A stretch of 64,000 bases of DNA, from contig NZ_JAGGDJ010000027.1 in the NCBI RefSeq assembly GCF_017652985.1, positions 1 to 64,000 of the forward strand, written 5' to 3'. The position numbers and the translations under genes were made by a program. The notes under the pieces are model-generated. The model was not told where the DNA came from. It worked only from the letters and a program-made list of their open reading frames with translations, and searched no databases. Below, in pieces: positions 8,847 through 17,843 of the stretch (its first letter is position 1; every line of letters begins with the position of its first letter). The DNA is from Paenibacillus artemisiicola. Its GTDB lineage: Bacteria > Bacillota > Bacilli > Paenibacillales > Paenibacillaceae.

Positions 8847-9989
8847 TCAGCCCGTCGTCCGGTACGGCAGGATGAGGTGCAGGCTGTGCGGATGGTCCGT
8901 CGGCTTGATGATGATCGGGCTCATGGCGCCGGTAAAGCCGATGAATAAATATTCGCTGTCGATGACTTTCAGCGAATCGAGCATGTATTTGGAGTTGAAG
9001 GCGATGCGCAGCTGCTCGCCGGTCATTTCTTTTGCTTCGACCTGCTCCGTGACGCGGCCGAGCTCCGTGGAGCTGGACGAAATTTCGATCGTGCCGTCTT
9101 CCTGGGTGACGAGACGGACGATGTTCGTCTTCTCTTCCCGCGACATCAGATAGGCGCGGTCGATCGCGTCGGTCAATTTTTTTGTCGGCAGGACGAGTTC
9201 TGTTTTGAAATGCTGCGGAATAATTTTAGAAGTGTCCGGGTAGGTGCCGTCCAGAATCCGGGAATAGAACAGCACGTGGCCGACTTTGAACAGCACTTGA
9301 TTGTCGGCGACGACGATATCCACATGTGTATGATCGTCCGGAACGATTTTGGACAGCTCGTTCAGCGTTTTGCCGGAGATGACGACGTTGGAGAACCGGT
9401 AGCCGTCCGGCGCCTCGACCGATGCGGTCCGGCTGGCCAGGCGGTGGCGGTCCGTAGCGACGAATTTGAGCTGGCCTTCCGCCAGATTCCAGAGCGTGCC
9501 CGTCAAAATCGGCGTCTGTTCGCTCGTCGACGCGGCGAAAACGGTTTGGCGAATCATCGATTTCAGCAGGTCACCCGGTACCGCGAGGGATTCGCTTTGC
9601 TCGATCGTCGGCAAAATCGGAAATTCTTCCGGATCCAAGCCGACCATCTGGATATCCGTCGAACCGGAGCGAATCATCGTTTGGAACTGTTCCTTTACTT
9701 CGATCTCCAGCTCGTCCGACGGCAATTTTTTGACGATTTCGACGAAAAACTTCGCGGGCAGCACGACGCTTCCCGGTTTTTCGATTTTGGCGATGACGAA
9801 TTCGCCGTTTTCGACGGGAATGAAGCTTTGGATCGAAATGTCCGTGTCGCTGGCGGTCAAGGTGACGCCTTGGTGGTTAACGTCGATTTTGATGCCGCCC
9901 AGAATCGGAATGGCGGGACGAGACGACGATGCTTTCGAAACTTGTTGAATGGCGTCGTTCAATTGATCTTTGCGGATCGTTAATTTCAT
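8847..9989 (-). CDS. dnaN: DNA polymerase III beta subunit (sliding clamp)
   Basis: The 380-residue processivity clamp of the replicative polymerase. It has three consecutive clamp domains and the usual C-terminus with PIIIKPTD and LILPYRTTG, which form the partner-binding pocket. It is the second gene of the dnaA operon. A 252-base spacer from dnaA contains the second half of oriC, as in B. subtilis. Confidence 0.98.
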   Translation of the reverse strand: MKLTIRKDQLNDAIQQVSKASSSRPAIPILGGIKIDVNHQGVTLTASDTDISIQSFIPVENGEFVIAKIEKPGSVVLPAKFFVEIVKKLPSDELEIEVKEQFQTMIRSGSTDIQMVGLDPEEFPILPTIEQSESLAVPGDLLKSMIRQTVFAASTSEQTPILTGTLWNLAEGQLKFVATDRHRLASRTASVEAPDGYRFSNVVISGKTLNELSKIVPDDHTHVDIVVADNQVLFKVGHVLFYSRILDGTYPDTSKIIPQHFKTELVLPTKKLTDAIDRAYLMSREEKTNIVRLVTQEDGTIEISSSSTELGRVTEQVEAKEMTGEQLRIAFNSKYMLDSLKVIDSEYLFIGFTGAMSPIIIKPTDHPHSLHLILPYRTTG

Positions 9990-10066
9990 GAAAAGTCACT
10001 CCTAAGGAACGGGATCCACGGCAGCGGAATGCGCGGCGTTTCACCTTTATTTAATGATGTTCTTTT

Positions 10067-10175
10067 AATAATAAGTAGTAGAAGTCGTAGTAGGGGCGCT
10101 GAATATGTGGATAAGTGCCGACAACACGGATAAAGCAAGCCTATCCACATGTGTACAGCGTGTGCATAGGCTTGC
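10067..10175. other. oriC, dnaA-dnaN side: DnaA-trio, DnaA boxes and hairpin
   Basis: Three elements are seen in order. At 10067-10093 is a run of triplets that, read 3' to 5' on the plus strand, gives GAT GAT GCT GAA GAT GAT GAA TAA TAA, the DnaA-trio pattern described for B. subtilis. A GC-rich spacer (10094-10105) follows, then a perfect DnaA box TGTGGATAA (10106-10114). Next comes a 15-bp inverted repeat (10135-10175, one mismatch) whose left arm includes the near-perfect box CTATCCACA (10141-10149). This is most likely the unwinding site. Confidence 0.88.
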
Positions 10176-10241
10176 CGATGAAATGTTGAAGACGTGCATA
10201 ACGTTGAAGCCCGTTATGAACATGCGCTTCCGATATCAGGT

Positions 10242-11594
10242 TCAGGTATGATTCTTGATCTTCTCCGTCAACGTTTGAATGATTTTGAACAGCTCCGAAT
10301 CGGCTTTTAGCTGCTGCGTGATCTTCTCGTGGGCATGGATGACGGTCGTATGGTCGCGTCCGCCGAACGCCTCGCCGATTTTCGGGAGCGAATAATCGGT
10401 CAGCTCGCGGGAGAGATACATGGCGATTTGCCTCGGAAAAGCGACAGCCTTCGTGCGTTTGCGCGCCTTGAACTCCTCCAGCTTAAGCCCGTACAGCTCG
10501 CCGACCTTCTGCTGAATGTCCTGCATCGTGATCATTTTCGGCCTGCTGGTCGGAATGATGTCCTTGAGCGCTTCCGCAGCCAGATGCGACGAAATGTCCT
10601 CGTTGATCAGGGACGAATACGCCACGACGCGGATGAGCGCGCCCTCCAGCTCGCGAATGTTCGTGTCGATCTGGCTCGCGATGTATACCATCGCTTCGTT
10701 CGGAATGTCGAGATTCTCCGCCTTCGCCTTTTTGCGCAAAATCGCGATCCGCGTCTCCAAATCCGGCGGCTGGATATCCGTGATGAGCCCCCATTCAAAG
10801 CGGGAACGCAGCCGTTCCTCCAGGGTCGGAATTTCCTTCGGCGGACGGTCGCTGGAGATGACGATCTGCTTCCGTTCCTCGTGCAGCGCGTTGAAGGTAT
10901 GGAAAAACTCCTCCTGCGTCTGCTCTTTCCCCGCCAAAAACTGAATGTCATCGATCAGCAGCACGTCGATGTTCCGGTACTTGTTGCGGAAGCTCTCGCC
11001 CTTGTTGTCCCGGATAGCGTTGATGAATTCGTTGGTGAACTTCTCCGAAGACAGGTAAAGCACCCGGGTATTGGGGTTATGCTCTAAAATATAATGCCCG
11101 ATCGCGTGCATGAGATGCGTCTTGCCCAGACCGACGCCGCCGTACAGAAAAAGCGGGTTGTACGCCTTGGCCGGCGCTTCGGCGACGGCGAGCGACGCCG
11201 CATGGGCGAAACGATTGTTGGCGCCGATGACGAAAGTATCGAACATGTACTTGGGATTGAGCATATGCGAGAACGTCTCTTCGGGGCCGACCGGGACCTG
11301 CGGCTGCACGACGGGCTGGATCTCGGCCGGCTCGGGAGGCTTGTTCTCTTCGATGACGAATTTAATGTCGAATTGACGCCCCAGGAATTCCTGAAGCGTT
11401 GTCCGCACAAGCTTGGTATACCGGCTTTCGAGCCATTCGGCCGCGAAAGTCGTCGGCGCCGTCACGACGACAACGGATTCTCCGCTGAAGGAAGCTTTCG
11501 TCGCTTTGAACCAAGTGTCGAAGCTGGGCTTGCTTAGCTTGGTTTGTATGATAGACAGCACCTGTTGCCACATTTCGTGCGTATGGCTATCCAC
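10242..11594 (-). CDS. dnaA: Chromosomal replication initiator DnaA
   Basis: A 450-residue AAA+ initiator that binds DnaA boxes, melts oriC and recruits helicase. Domain I begins MWQQVLSIIQTKLSKPSFDTW. Domain III has Walker A GGVGLGKTHL and Walker B LLIDDIQFLAG. Domain IV carries the box-binding signature GGRDHTTVIHAHEK. I chose GTG 11594 (VDSHTHEMWQQ): AAGGAG lies ten bases upstream and it matches the family N-terminus. The longer frame to 11639 adds residues with no family counterpart. DnaA boxes immediately upstream suggest autoregulation. Confidence 0.97.
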   Translation of the reverse strand: MDSHTHEMWQQVLSIIQTKLSKPSFDTWFKATKASFSGESVVVVTAPTTFAAEWLESRYTKLVRTTLQEFLGRQFDIKFVIEENKPPEPAEIQPVVQPQVPVGPEETFSHMLNPKYMFDTFVIGANNRFAHAASLAVAEAPAKAYNPLFLYGGVGLGKTHLMHAIGHYILEHNPNTRVLYLSSEKFTNEFINAIRDNKGESFRNKYRNIDVLLIDDIQFLAGKEQTQEEFFHTFNALHEERKQIVISSDRPPKEIPTLEERLRSRFEWGLITDIQPPDLETRIAILRKKAKAENLDIPNEAMVYIASQIDTNIRELEGALIRVVAYSSLINEDISSHLAAEALKDIIPTSRPKMITMQDIQQKVGELYGLKLEEFKARKRTKAVAFPRQIAMYLSRELTDYSLPKIGEAFGGRDHTTVIHAHEKITQQLKADSELFKIIQTLTEKIKNHT

Positions 11595-12009
11595 AAATGG
11601 GTCACTCCTTATCAAAATCGCCGCGAAGGGCGCAATCAAGCTGAAAATGTCGAATTCGGGGGCATTTCGATGCAGCGTGAATCCACATTGTTGAGGGATG
11701 TCAAACCATCGTTATCAATAGGGGATGAATGTTGTTCACATTGTTATCCACAGACTGTTAATAATATCGAGGGGTACTTGGAGTCATCCACACGGAAAAC
11801 ATATTCATCATAGCAAAATAACCCTTGATATTCAACGATTCCGGCCTTTTTATCCACAAATTCAATAGGTTGTGTACAAAACTTATCGACAACACTAGAT
11901 ATTGTTAATATCTTGTTACCATTTCGACATAATCCGGGAAAGTGCGATAAATTCATCCACATGTTATTAATTCCGGCGCGAACGCCGTCCGATTCTTATT
12001 TTATCCACA
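11587..12009. other. oriC, DnaA-box cluster upstream of dnaA
   Basis: AT-rich DNA between dnaA and rpmH. It has three perfect DnaA boxes TTATCCACA (11744-11752, 11850-11858, 12001-12009) and near matches CTATCCACA (11587-11595), TCATCCACA (11784-11792 and 11953-11961), TTATCGACA (11883-11891) and a minus-strand TTGTACACA (11871-11879). This corresponds to the upstream box clusters of the bipartite Bacillus origin. No gene is credible from 11595 to 12246. Confidence 0.9.
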
Positions 12010-12246
12010 GTTTGAATTTGGCAGTCGCGTCCACACTTCCCGCAGCCAGCGGAAGGTTGACTTTTGCCCATGCGCATGTTTTAATTGAAAAAGGCGTTTT
12101 TTACGGAGAATGCTCATCGTTCGATTTTTCTTATCGGCCCTTGCAGCATCCTCGACGAGGGAAATGAACGATCGCGAATCGTGAAGACGACGATCAGAAG
12201 ATAGCATGCAGTCTGGATTGAGTAAGGATAGGAGGTGCAAGGATCA

Positions 12247-12381
12247 ATGAGACCTACATTTAAACCGAATGTGAGCAAGCGTAAAAAAGTTCATGGTTTC
12301 CGTAAGCGTATGGCTTCCGCAAATGGACGCAAAGTGCTGAGCGCCCGTCGCCAAAAGGGAAGAAAAGTACTGAGCGCGTAA
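12247..12381 (+). CDS. rpmH: 50S ribosomal protein L34
   Basis: A 44-residue ribosomal protein, MRPTFKPNVSKRKK at the start and very rich in Arg and Lys, as L34 always is. It has a strong ribosome-binding site (GGAGG about 12 bases upstream) and is followed directly by an intrinsic terminator. rpmH marks the right border of oriC in most bacteria, paired with rnpA downstream. Confidence 0.98.
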   Translation: MRPTFKPNVSKRKKVHGFRKRMASANGRKVLSARRQKGRKVLSA

Positions 12382-12385
12382 CTTT

Positions 12386-12411
12386 AAGACCACTTTACGT
12401 GGTCTTTTTTT
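12386..12411 (+). terminator. rpmH terminator
   Basis: An 8-bp perfect stem AAGACCAC/GTGGTCTT (12386-12393 and 12399-12406) with a five-base loop and a run of T. It may allow partial read-through into rnpA. Confidence 0.9.
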
Positions 12412-12460
12412 CATTTATATGGGTCATACTATAGCTATAAAGGTTCGGTGAGGATGCGAC

Positions 12461-12808
12461 GTGCAAAGAAAGCTGCGATTGCGTAACCGCGAAGATTTCA
12501 GCCGGATATACCGCAACGGGAAATCGTTCGCCAACAGCCAGTTCGTCGTGTACTGGTCCCGGCAGCATAAAGCGGAGCCGTTCCGGCTCGGCGTGTCGGC
12601 CAGCAAGAAGATCGGCAACGCCGTCGTGCGGAACCGGATGAGAAGGCTCGTGAAGGAGATCGTCCGCCAGCAGGGGGAGCGGATCGTCGAACAGCTCGAT
12701 TTCATCGTGATCGTCCGGAAGCCGGCCGTCGGTCTTAGCATGAAGGAACTCGAAAAAAGCATGCTCCACGTATTGAAGCGCGCAGGGCTATTGAAGCAGC
12801 ACCGCTAA
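12461..12808 (+). CDS. rnpA: Ribonuclease P protein component
   Basis: The 115-residue protein subunit of RNase P, which assists the catalytic RNA in removing 5' leaders from tRNA precursors. The family signature is the RNR segment (KKIGNAVVRNRMRRLVKEI), preceded by FRLGVSASKK. Translation appears to start at GTG 12461 with GTGAGG seven bases upstream; no in-frame ATG is available. It follows rpmH in the usual order. Confidence 0.95.
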   Translation: MQRKLRLRNREDFSRIYRNGKSFANSQFVVYWSRQHKAEPFRLGVSASKKIGNAVVRNRMRRLVKEIVRQQGERIVEQLDFIVIVRKPAVGLSMKELEKSMLHVLKRAGLLKQHR

Positions 12809-12944
12809 GCCTTGTAATCGCTTTACCGCCGGGGCGGGCTTGTTTCTTTGTGCCCTGATATGTGATATAGTTTACCTGAATGATTATGCGGCGCCTGCGC
12901 CTTTTACGAGGTCTGCGCTTATGGTATGCAGAGAGGAGATTTAC

Positions 12945-13721
12945 ATGTTGTCCCGTATCTCGAAACGAACATGGTTTACGGCATTCGCGCTTATTGCCGT
13001 GATGTTTTTCCTGAGCGGCTGTTCGTCGGCCACTCACCCGGTTTCAATGGATGACCTTTCGCACGGCAACTTCTGGCAGCGCAACGTCGTCTACTATTTC
13101 TCTCTGGCTCTGGAGGAGTTCGCGAAGTGGTTCAACGGCGAGTACGGCATCGCGATCCTGTTGATGGTGGTCATCGTCCGGACGCTGATCCTTCCGCTTA
13201 CGATCAAGCAGTATCGCAGCTCCAAAGCGATGCAGGCGCTGCAGCCCGAGCTCGCGAAGCTGAAAGAGAAACACAAGGACAACCCGCAGAAGCAGCAGGA
13301 AGAAACGATGAAGCTGTTTCAGCAGCATAAAGTAAATCCGCTCGCCGGCTGTTTGCCGCTGATCGTGCAGATGCCGGTTTTCATCGCGCTGTACAACTCG
13401 ATTTATATGAACGAGAACATTCGTGAGCATACATTCCTCTGGCTGCAGCTTGGCGAGAAGGACCATACGTACGTGCTGCCGATCCTGGCCGCGATTACGA
13501 CGTTCGTGCAATCCAAAATGATGTCGTCCCAGCAAAAAACGATGCCGGCGATGCAGGGCATCATGCTCATTTTCCCGGTATTGATTTTCGTGATGGCGAT
13601 TTCGTTCCCGTCCGCGCTTCCGCTTTACTGGATTTTCAGCAACACGTACACCATTGTGCAAAATTATTTCCTTTATGTCCGCACCTCACCGAAAGATAAG
13701 GAGAGTGTCCCCGCGAAATGA
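12945..13721 (+). CDS. yidC: Membrane protein insertase YidC/SpoIIIJ (lipoprotein)
   Basis: A 258-residue YidC/Oxa1-family insertase that inserts proteins into the cytoplasmic membrane; the Bacillus homologue SpoIIIJ is also needed for forespore development. The N-terminus is a lipoprotein signal with lipobox LSGC at Cys26. Five transmembrane segments follow, and GCLPLIVQMPVFIALY is the family signature. ATG 12945 has GAGGAG upstream and fits the signal peptide; the frame extends 35 codons further up without support. It overlaps khpB by four bases. Confidence 0.96.
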   Translation: MLSRISKRTWFTAFALIAVMFFLSGCSSATHPVSMDDLSHGNFWQRNVVYYFSLALEEFAKWFNGEYGIAILLMVVIVRTLILPLTIKQYRSSKAMQALQPELAKLKEKHKDNPQKQQEETMKLFQQHKVNPLAGCLPLIVQMPVFIALYNSIYMNENIREHTFLWLQLGEKDHTYVLPILAAITTFVQSKMMSSQQKTMPAMQGIMLIFPVLIFVMAISFPSALPLYWIFSNTYTIVQNYFLYVRTSPKDKESVPAK

Positions 13722-14443
13722 AGAAAATCATAGCATCGGGCAAAACGATCGAAGATGCTGTACGAAATGGTTTAACGGAATTGCAAGTATCCGCGGAACG
13801 CGTAAACGTCACCGTAGTGGAAAAACCGAGCAAAGGCTTGTTCGGCCTGATCGGCGTCCGCGCCGCGAAGGTGGAGCTCGCGCTGCTGCCGGACGCCGTC
13901 GAGACGGCCAAGTCCGAGTCCGTTCCGGCCGTCGCGCCGGCGCCGGTGATTCCCGCGGCGGACAAGCCCGCTTCGCCGTCGGCTTCGGCAGATGCCATCC
14001 TCGAAACGGAACGATTCATTATTGAAGTGGCAAGAACGATGGGACTTGACATTACGATTGCCCGTAACGATTCGAAAGAAGGATTGGTTCTGGCGCTGTC
14101 CGGCACCGGCGATCTCGGCATGCTGATCGGCCGCCGGGGGCAGACGCTCGATGCTTTGCAATACCTGGTCAATATCGTGGCCAACCGTTACTCCAACAGC
14201 CATTTGCGGATCGTGCTCGATGCGGAAGATTTTCGCGATCGGCGGCGCAGGACGCTCGAAGAATTGTCGGACCGCTTGGCGGGGCAAGTCATCCGGACTC
14301 GGAAGGAAGTCGTCCTCGAGCCGATGGCGCCCCACGAGCGCAAGATCATTCATTCGCAGCTCCAGAATCACGGCAAGGTCAAGACGTTCAGCAAAGGCGA
14401 AGAGCCGAACCGGCGGGTCGTCATTACGCTGAGGCATGGTTAG
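13718..14443 (+). CDS. khpB: RNA-binding protein KhpB (Jag/EloR), KH and R3H domains
   Basis: A 241-residue RNA-binding protein. A Jag-N domain (residues 1-50) is followed by an Ala/Pro/Ser-rich linker, a KH domain (LGMLIGRRGQTLDALQYL near 140-160) and an R3H domain (PMAPHERKIIHSQLQ). Homologues partner KhpA and affect cell elongation and division. The ATG overlaps the yidC stop (ATGA), so translation is coupled, as in many Firmicutes. Confidence 0.94.
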   Translation: MKKIIASGKTIEDAVRNGLTELQVSAERVNVTVVEKPSKGLFGLIGVRAAKVELALLPDAVETAKSESVPAVAPAPVIPAADKPASPSASADAILETERFIIEVARTMGLDITIARNDSKEGLVLALSGTGDLGMLIGRRGQTLDALQYLVNIVANRYSNSHLRIVLDAEDFRDRRRRTLEELSDRLAGQVIRTRKEVVLEPMAPHERKIIHSQLQNHGKVKTFSKGEEPNRRVVITLRHG

Positions 14444-14529
14444 GTTGTCGTATACCGTTCATTCCAAGCAATGGCTCTCACCGGTCATTGCTCGTTTTTT
14501 ATTTGATCGAAGTTAAGAGGGACGTTGTC

Positions 14530-15915
14530 ATGATAATGATACAAGATACGATTGCCGCCATTTCGACAGCCGTCGGAGAGGGCGGCATTGCCGTTATTCG
14601 GGTCAGCGGGCCGGACGCCGTCGATGCGTGCGCCCGGTATTTCCGCTCGAAATCGAATATTGCCGAGGCCGATTCGCATACGGTGCATTATGGCCACATC
14701 GTGGATCCGCGTTCCGGCGAAACGGTGGAGGAGATCCTGCTTACGGTCATGCGCGGGCCGCGGTCGTTCACCGCGGAAGACGTCGTCGAGCTGAGCACCC
14801 ACGGCGGCGTCGTGGCCGTTAAGCGCGTGCTGGAGCTGCTGCTGCGCGCCGGCGAGATTCGGCTGGCGGAGCCGGGCGAGTTCACGAAGCGCGCGTTCCT
14901 GAACGGGCGAATCGACCTGACGCAGGCGGAGGCCGTTATCGACTTGATCCGTTCGAAGTCGGACCGCGCCTTCTCCGTGGCGCTCAAACAATCGGAGGGA
15001 ACGCTGTCGAAGAAGGTCAAGGCCCTCCGGCATGGGCTGATCGAACTGCTGGCCCATATCGAGGTGAACATCGATTATCCGGAGCATGACGTGGAGTCGA
15101 TGACCAACGCCTATATCCGGGAACGCTGCGGTGACGCCTGCGGCGAAATCGACAGGTTGTTAAAAACGGCCGCCGAAGGCAAGATATTACGAGAAGGCAT
15201 CGTCACGGCGATCGTCGGACGCCCGAATGTCGGGAAGTCGTCGCTGCTCAATGCGCTCGTCCAGGAAAACAAAGCGATCGTCACGGATATTCCGGGCACG
15301 ACCCGGGACGTGATCGAAGAATATATGACGCTCGGCGGCATTCCGCTGCGGCTGCTGGATACGGCGGGTATTCGCGAGACCGCCGACGTGGTCGAGCGGA
15401 TCGGCGTGGAACGATCGCGCACGGCGCTCGAGGAGGCGGATTTGATCCTGCTCGTGCTGAACGCGAGCGAACCGCTCCATCCGGGCGACCGCGAGCTGAT
15501 GGAGCAGCTAAGCGGACGGCCGGTCGTGGTGCTGCTGAACAAGACGGATCTGCCGGCGAAGCTGGACGCGTCGGAAGTCGAGTCGCGATTCCCGGCGGAT
15601 GCGGTCGTGCGGATGTCCGTGCTGAACGAGCAGGGGCTTGACGAGCTGGAAGGGGTCATCAAACGGATGTTCTTCGGCGGCGAGCTGGAATCCGCGGATT
15701 TGACCTATGTCAGCAATGTTCGGCACATCGCGCTGCTTAATCAAGCGCGCCAGTCGCTGGTCGACGCGATCGACGCGACGGAGAGCGGCATTCCGATTGA
15801 TATCGTGCAAATTGACGTGCGAACGGCGTGGGAGCAATTGGGCGAAATGATAGGAGACTCGGTAGCCGAGTCGCTCATCGACCAAATTTTCTCGCAGTTC
15901 TGTTTAGGTAAATAA
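14530..15915 (+). CDS. mnmE: tRNA modification GTPase MnmE
   Basis: A 461-residue dimeric GTPase that, with MnmG, makes the cmnm5 modification on uridine 34 of certain tRNAs. The N-terminal folate-binding domain (DTIAAISTAVGEGGIAVIR) is followed by an embedded Ras-like G domain (GRPNVGKSSLLNAL, then DTAGIRETAD, then NKTD). The C-terminus ends in the catalytic-type CLGK. I chose ATG 14530 with AGAGGG about eight bases upstream; ATG 14536 is possible. It forms a block with mnmG and rsmG. Confidence 0.97.
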   Translation: MIMIQDTIAAISTAVGEGGIAVIRVSGPDAVDACARYFRSKSNIAEADSHTVHYGHIVDPRSGETVEEILLTVMRGPRSFTAEDVVELSTHGGVVAVKRVLELLLRAGEIRLAEPGEFTKRAFLNGRIDLTQAEAVIDLIRSKSDRAFSVALKQSEGTLSKKVKALRHGLIELLAHIEVNIDYPEHDVESMTNAYIRERCGDACGEIDRLLKTAAEGKILREGIVTAIVGRPNVGKSSLLNALVQENKAIVTDIPGTTRDVIEEYMTLGGIPLRLLDTAGIRETADVVERIGVERSRTALEEADLILLVLNASEPLHPGDRELMEQLSGRPVVVLLNKTDLPAKLDASEVESRFPADAVVRMSVLNEQGLDELEGVIKRMFFGGELESADLTYVSNVRHIALLNQARQSLVDAIDATESGIPIDIVQIDVRTAWEQLGEMIGDSVAESLIDQIFSQFCLGK

Positions 15916-15951
15916 TTAATTAGTGTCCGAAAGGCAAGGAGGGGTAGAGAA

Positions 15952-17841
15952 ATGGGTTATCAAGCCGGAAATTTCGACGTTATCGTCGTCGGAGCGGGCC
16001 ATGCGGGCTGCGAAGCGGCGCTGGCGTCCGCGCGGATGGGCGCGGAGACGCTGCTGCTGACGATTAATCTGGATATGGTGGCGTTCATGCCGTGCAATCC
16101 GTCGATCGGCGGACCTGCGAAAGGCCACGTGGTGCGGGAGATCGATGCGCTCGGGGGCGAGATGGGCCGGAACATCGACAAGACATTCATTCAAATGCGG
16201 ATGCTGAATACGGGGAAGGGTCCGGCGGTTCACGCGCTGCGGGCGCAAGCCGATAAATTCTTGTACCAGCATTTCATGAAGAAGACGATCGAGGAGACCG
16301 AGCATCTGACGCTGCGGCAGGGGATGGCGGAGGATCTGATCATCGAGGACGGCGCGTGCGTCGGCATCGTGACGAAGACCGGCGCAGAATATCGCGCGAA
16401 GGCGGTCGTCGTGACGACGGGAACGTATCTGCGCGGCAAAGTGATCATGGGCGAACTCATGTACGAGAGCGGCCCGAACAATCAGCAGCCATCGATTAAA
16501 CTGTCGGAGAGCCTGCGCAATCTGGGTCTGCAGCTCGTACGGTTCAAGACCGGCACGCCGCCGCGGGTGCATGGGGATACGATCGACTTCTCGAAGACGG
16601 AGATTCAGCCGGGCGACGAGAAGCCGAAGTTCTTCTCGTACGAGACGGAATACTCCGATAACGAACAGCTGCCGTGCTGGCTGACCTACACGTCCGAAGA
16701 GACGCACCGGATCATCAGCGACAATCTGCACCGGGCGCCGATGTTCTCGGGCGCGATCGAAGGGACGGGACCTAAGTATTGCCCGTCCATCGAGGATAAG
16801 ATCGTTCGCTTCGCGGATAAGCCGAAGCATCAGATCTTCCTGGAGCCGGAAGGCAAAAACACGTCCGAATATTACGTGCAAGGGCTGTCCACGAGCATGC
16901 CGGAGGACGTGCAGCTGCAAATTCTCCGTTCGATTCCAGGTTTGGAAAATGTTGAAATGATGCGCACCGGCTATGCGATCGAATACGACGCGGTCGTGCC
17001 GACGCAGCTGTGGCCGACATTGGAGACGAAGGTCGTTCCGGGCCTCTTCACGGCGGGGCAGATTAACGGCACGTCCGGCTACGAAGAAGCGGCCGGACAG
17101 GGGATTATGGCCGGCATTAATGCCGGGCGCAAAGTACTGGGGCAGACGCCGGTCATCATCGATCGTTCGCAAGGTTATATCGGCGTCATGATCGACGACC
17201 TGGTCACGAAAGGAACGACGGAGCCTTACCGGCTGTTGACCTCGCGTGCCGAATATCGCCTGCTGCTGCGTCATGACAACGCGGATCTGCGGCTAACGCC
17301 TACCGGCTACGAGATCGGCTTGATCTCGGAAGAGCGGTACGCCAAGTTCACGACCAAGAAAGCCATGGTGGAGCAGGAAATCGATCGCCTGAAGGCGGTG
17401 AAGGTGCGACCGGATGAGGACGTTCTGCAGCTGTTGGAGGAGATCGGCACGGCGCCGATTCAGCAATCGACGGACGCGCTGTCGCTGCTTCGCCGTCCGG
17501 AGTTCATGTACGAGCATGTCGAACGGTTATCGCAGTCGCCGGAGGCGCTGACGGAGGATATGAAGGAGCAAGTTGAAATTCAAATCAAGTACGCCGGTTA
17601 TATCGAGAAACAGCAGATTCAGGTGGAGCGGCTGGCGAAGATGGAAAAGAAGCGGATTCCGGACGATATCGACTATAGCGTCGTGACGAACCTGTCCAAG
17701 GAAGCGAAAGCGAACCTGTCTACGATTCGGCCGCTCTCGATCGGCCAAGCTTCCCGGATCGGCGGGGTGACGCCAGCGGATATTTCCATTCTGCTCGTCT
17801 ACTTGGAACATTACAATAAGGTCATCGCAGCACGGGGGTAA
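15952..17841 (+). CDS. mnmG: tRNA uridine modification enzyme MnmG (GidA)
   Basis: The 629-residue FAD-dependent partner of MnmE for wobble uridine modification. The dinucleotide-binding motif GAGHAGCEAALASARMG is at the N-terminus, the catalytic cysteine region MPCNPSIGGPAKGH follows, and GTSGYEEAAGQG and a helical C-terminal MnmE-binding domain are present. AAGGAGGGG precedes the ATG. It is two bases from rsmG, and the three genes are probably one transcript. Confidence 0.98.
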   Translation: MGYQAGNFDVIVVGAGHAGCEAALASARMGAETLLLTINLDMVAFMPCNPSIGGPAKGHVVREIDALGGEMGRNIDKTFIQMRMLNTGKGPAVHALRAQADKFLYQHFMKKTIEETEHLTLRQGMAEDLIIEDGACVGIVTKTGAEYRAKAVVVTTGTYLRGKVIMGELMYESGPNNQQPSIKLSESLRNLGLQLVRFKTGTPPRVHGDTIDFSKTEIQPGDEKPKFFSYETEYSDNEQLPCWLTYTSEETHRIISDNLHRAPMFSGAIEGTGPKYCPSIEDKIVRFADKPKHQIFLEPEGKNTSEYYVQGLSTSMPEDVQLQILRSIPGLENVEMMRTGYAIEYDAVVPTQLWPTLETKVVPGLFTAGQINGTSGYEEAAGQGIMAGINAGRKVLGQTPVIIDRSQGYIGVMIDDLVTKGTTEPYRLLTSRAEYRLLLRHDNADLRLTPTGYEIGLISEERYAKFTTKKAMVEQEIDRLKAVKVRPDEDVLQLLEEIGTAPIQQSTDALSLLRRPEFMYEHVERLSQSPEALTEDMKEQVEIQIKYAGYIEKQQIQVERLAKMEKKRIPDDIDYSVVTNLSKEAKANLSTIRPLSIGQASRIGGVTPADISILLVYLEHYNKVIAARG

Positions 17842-17843
17842 TC

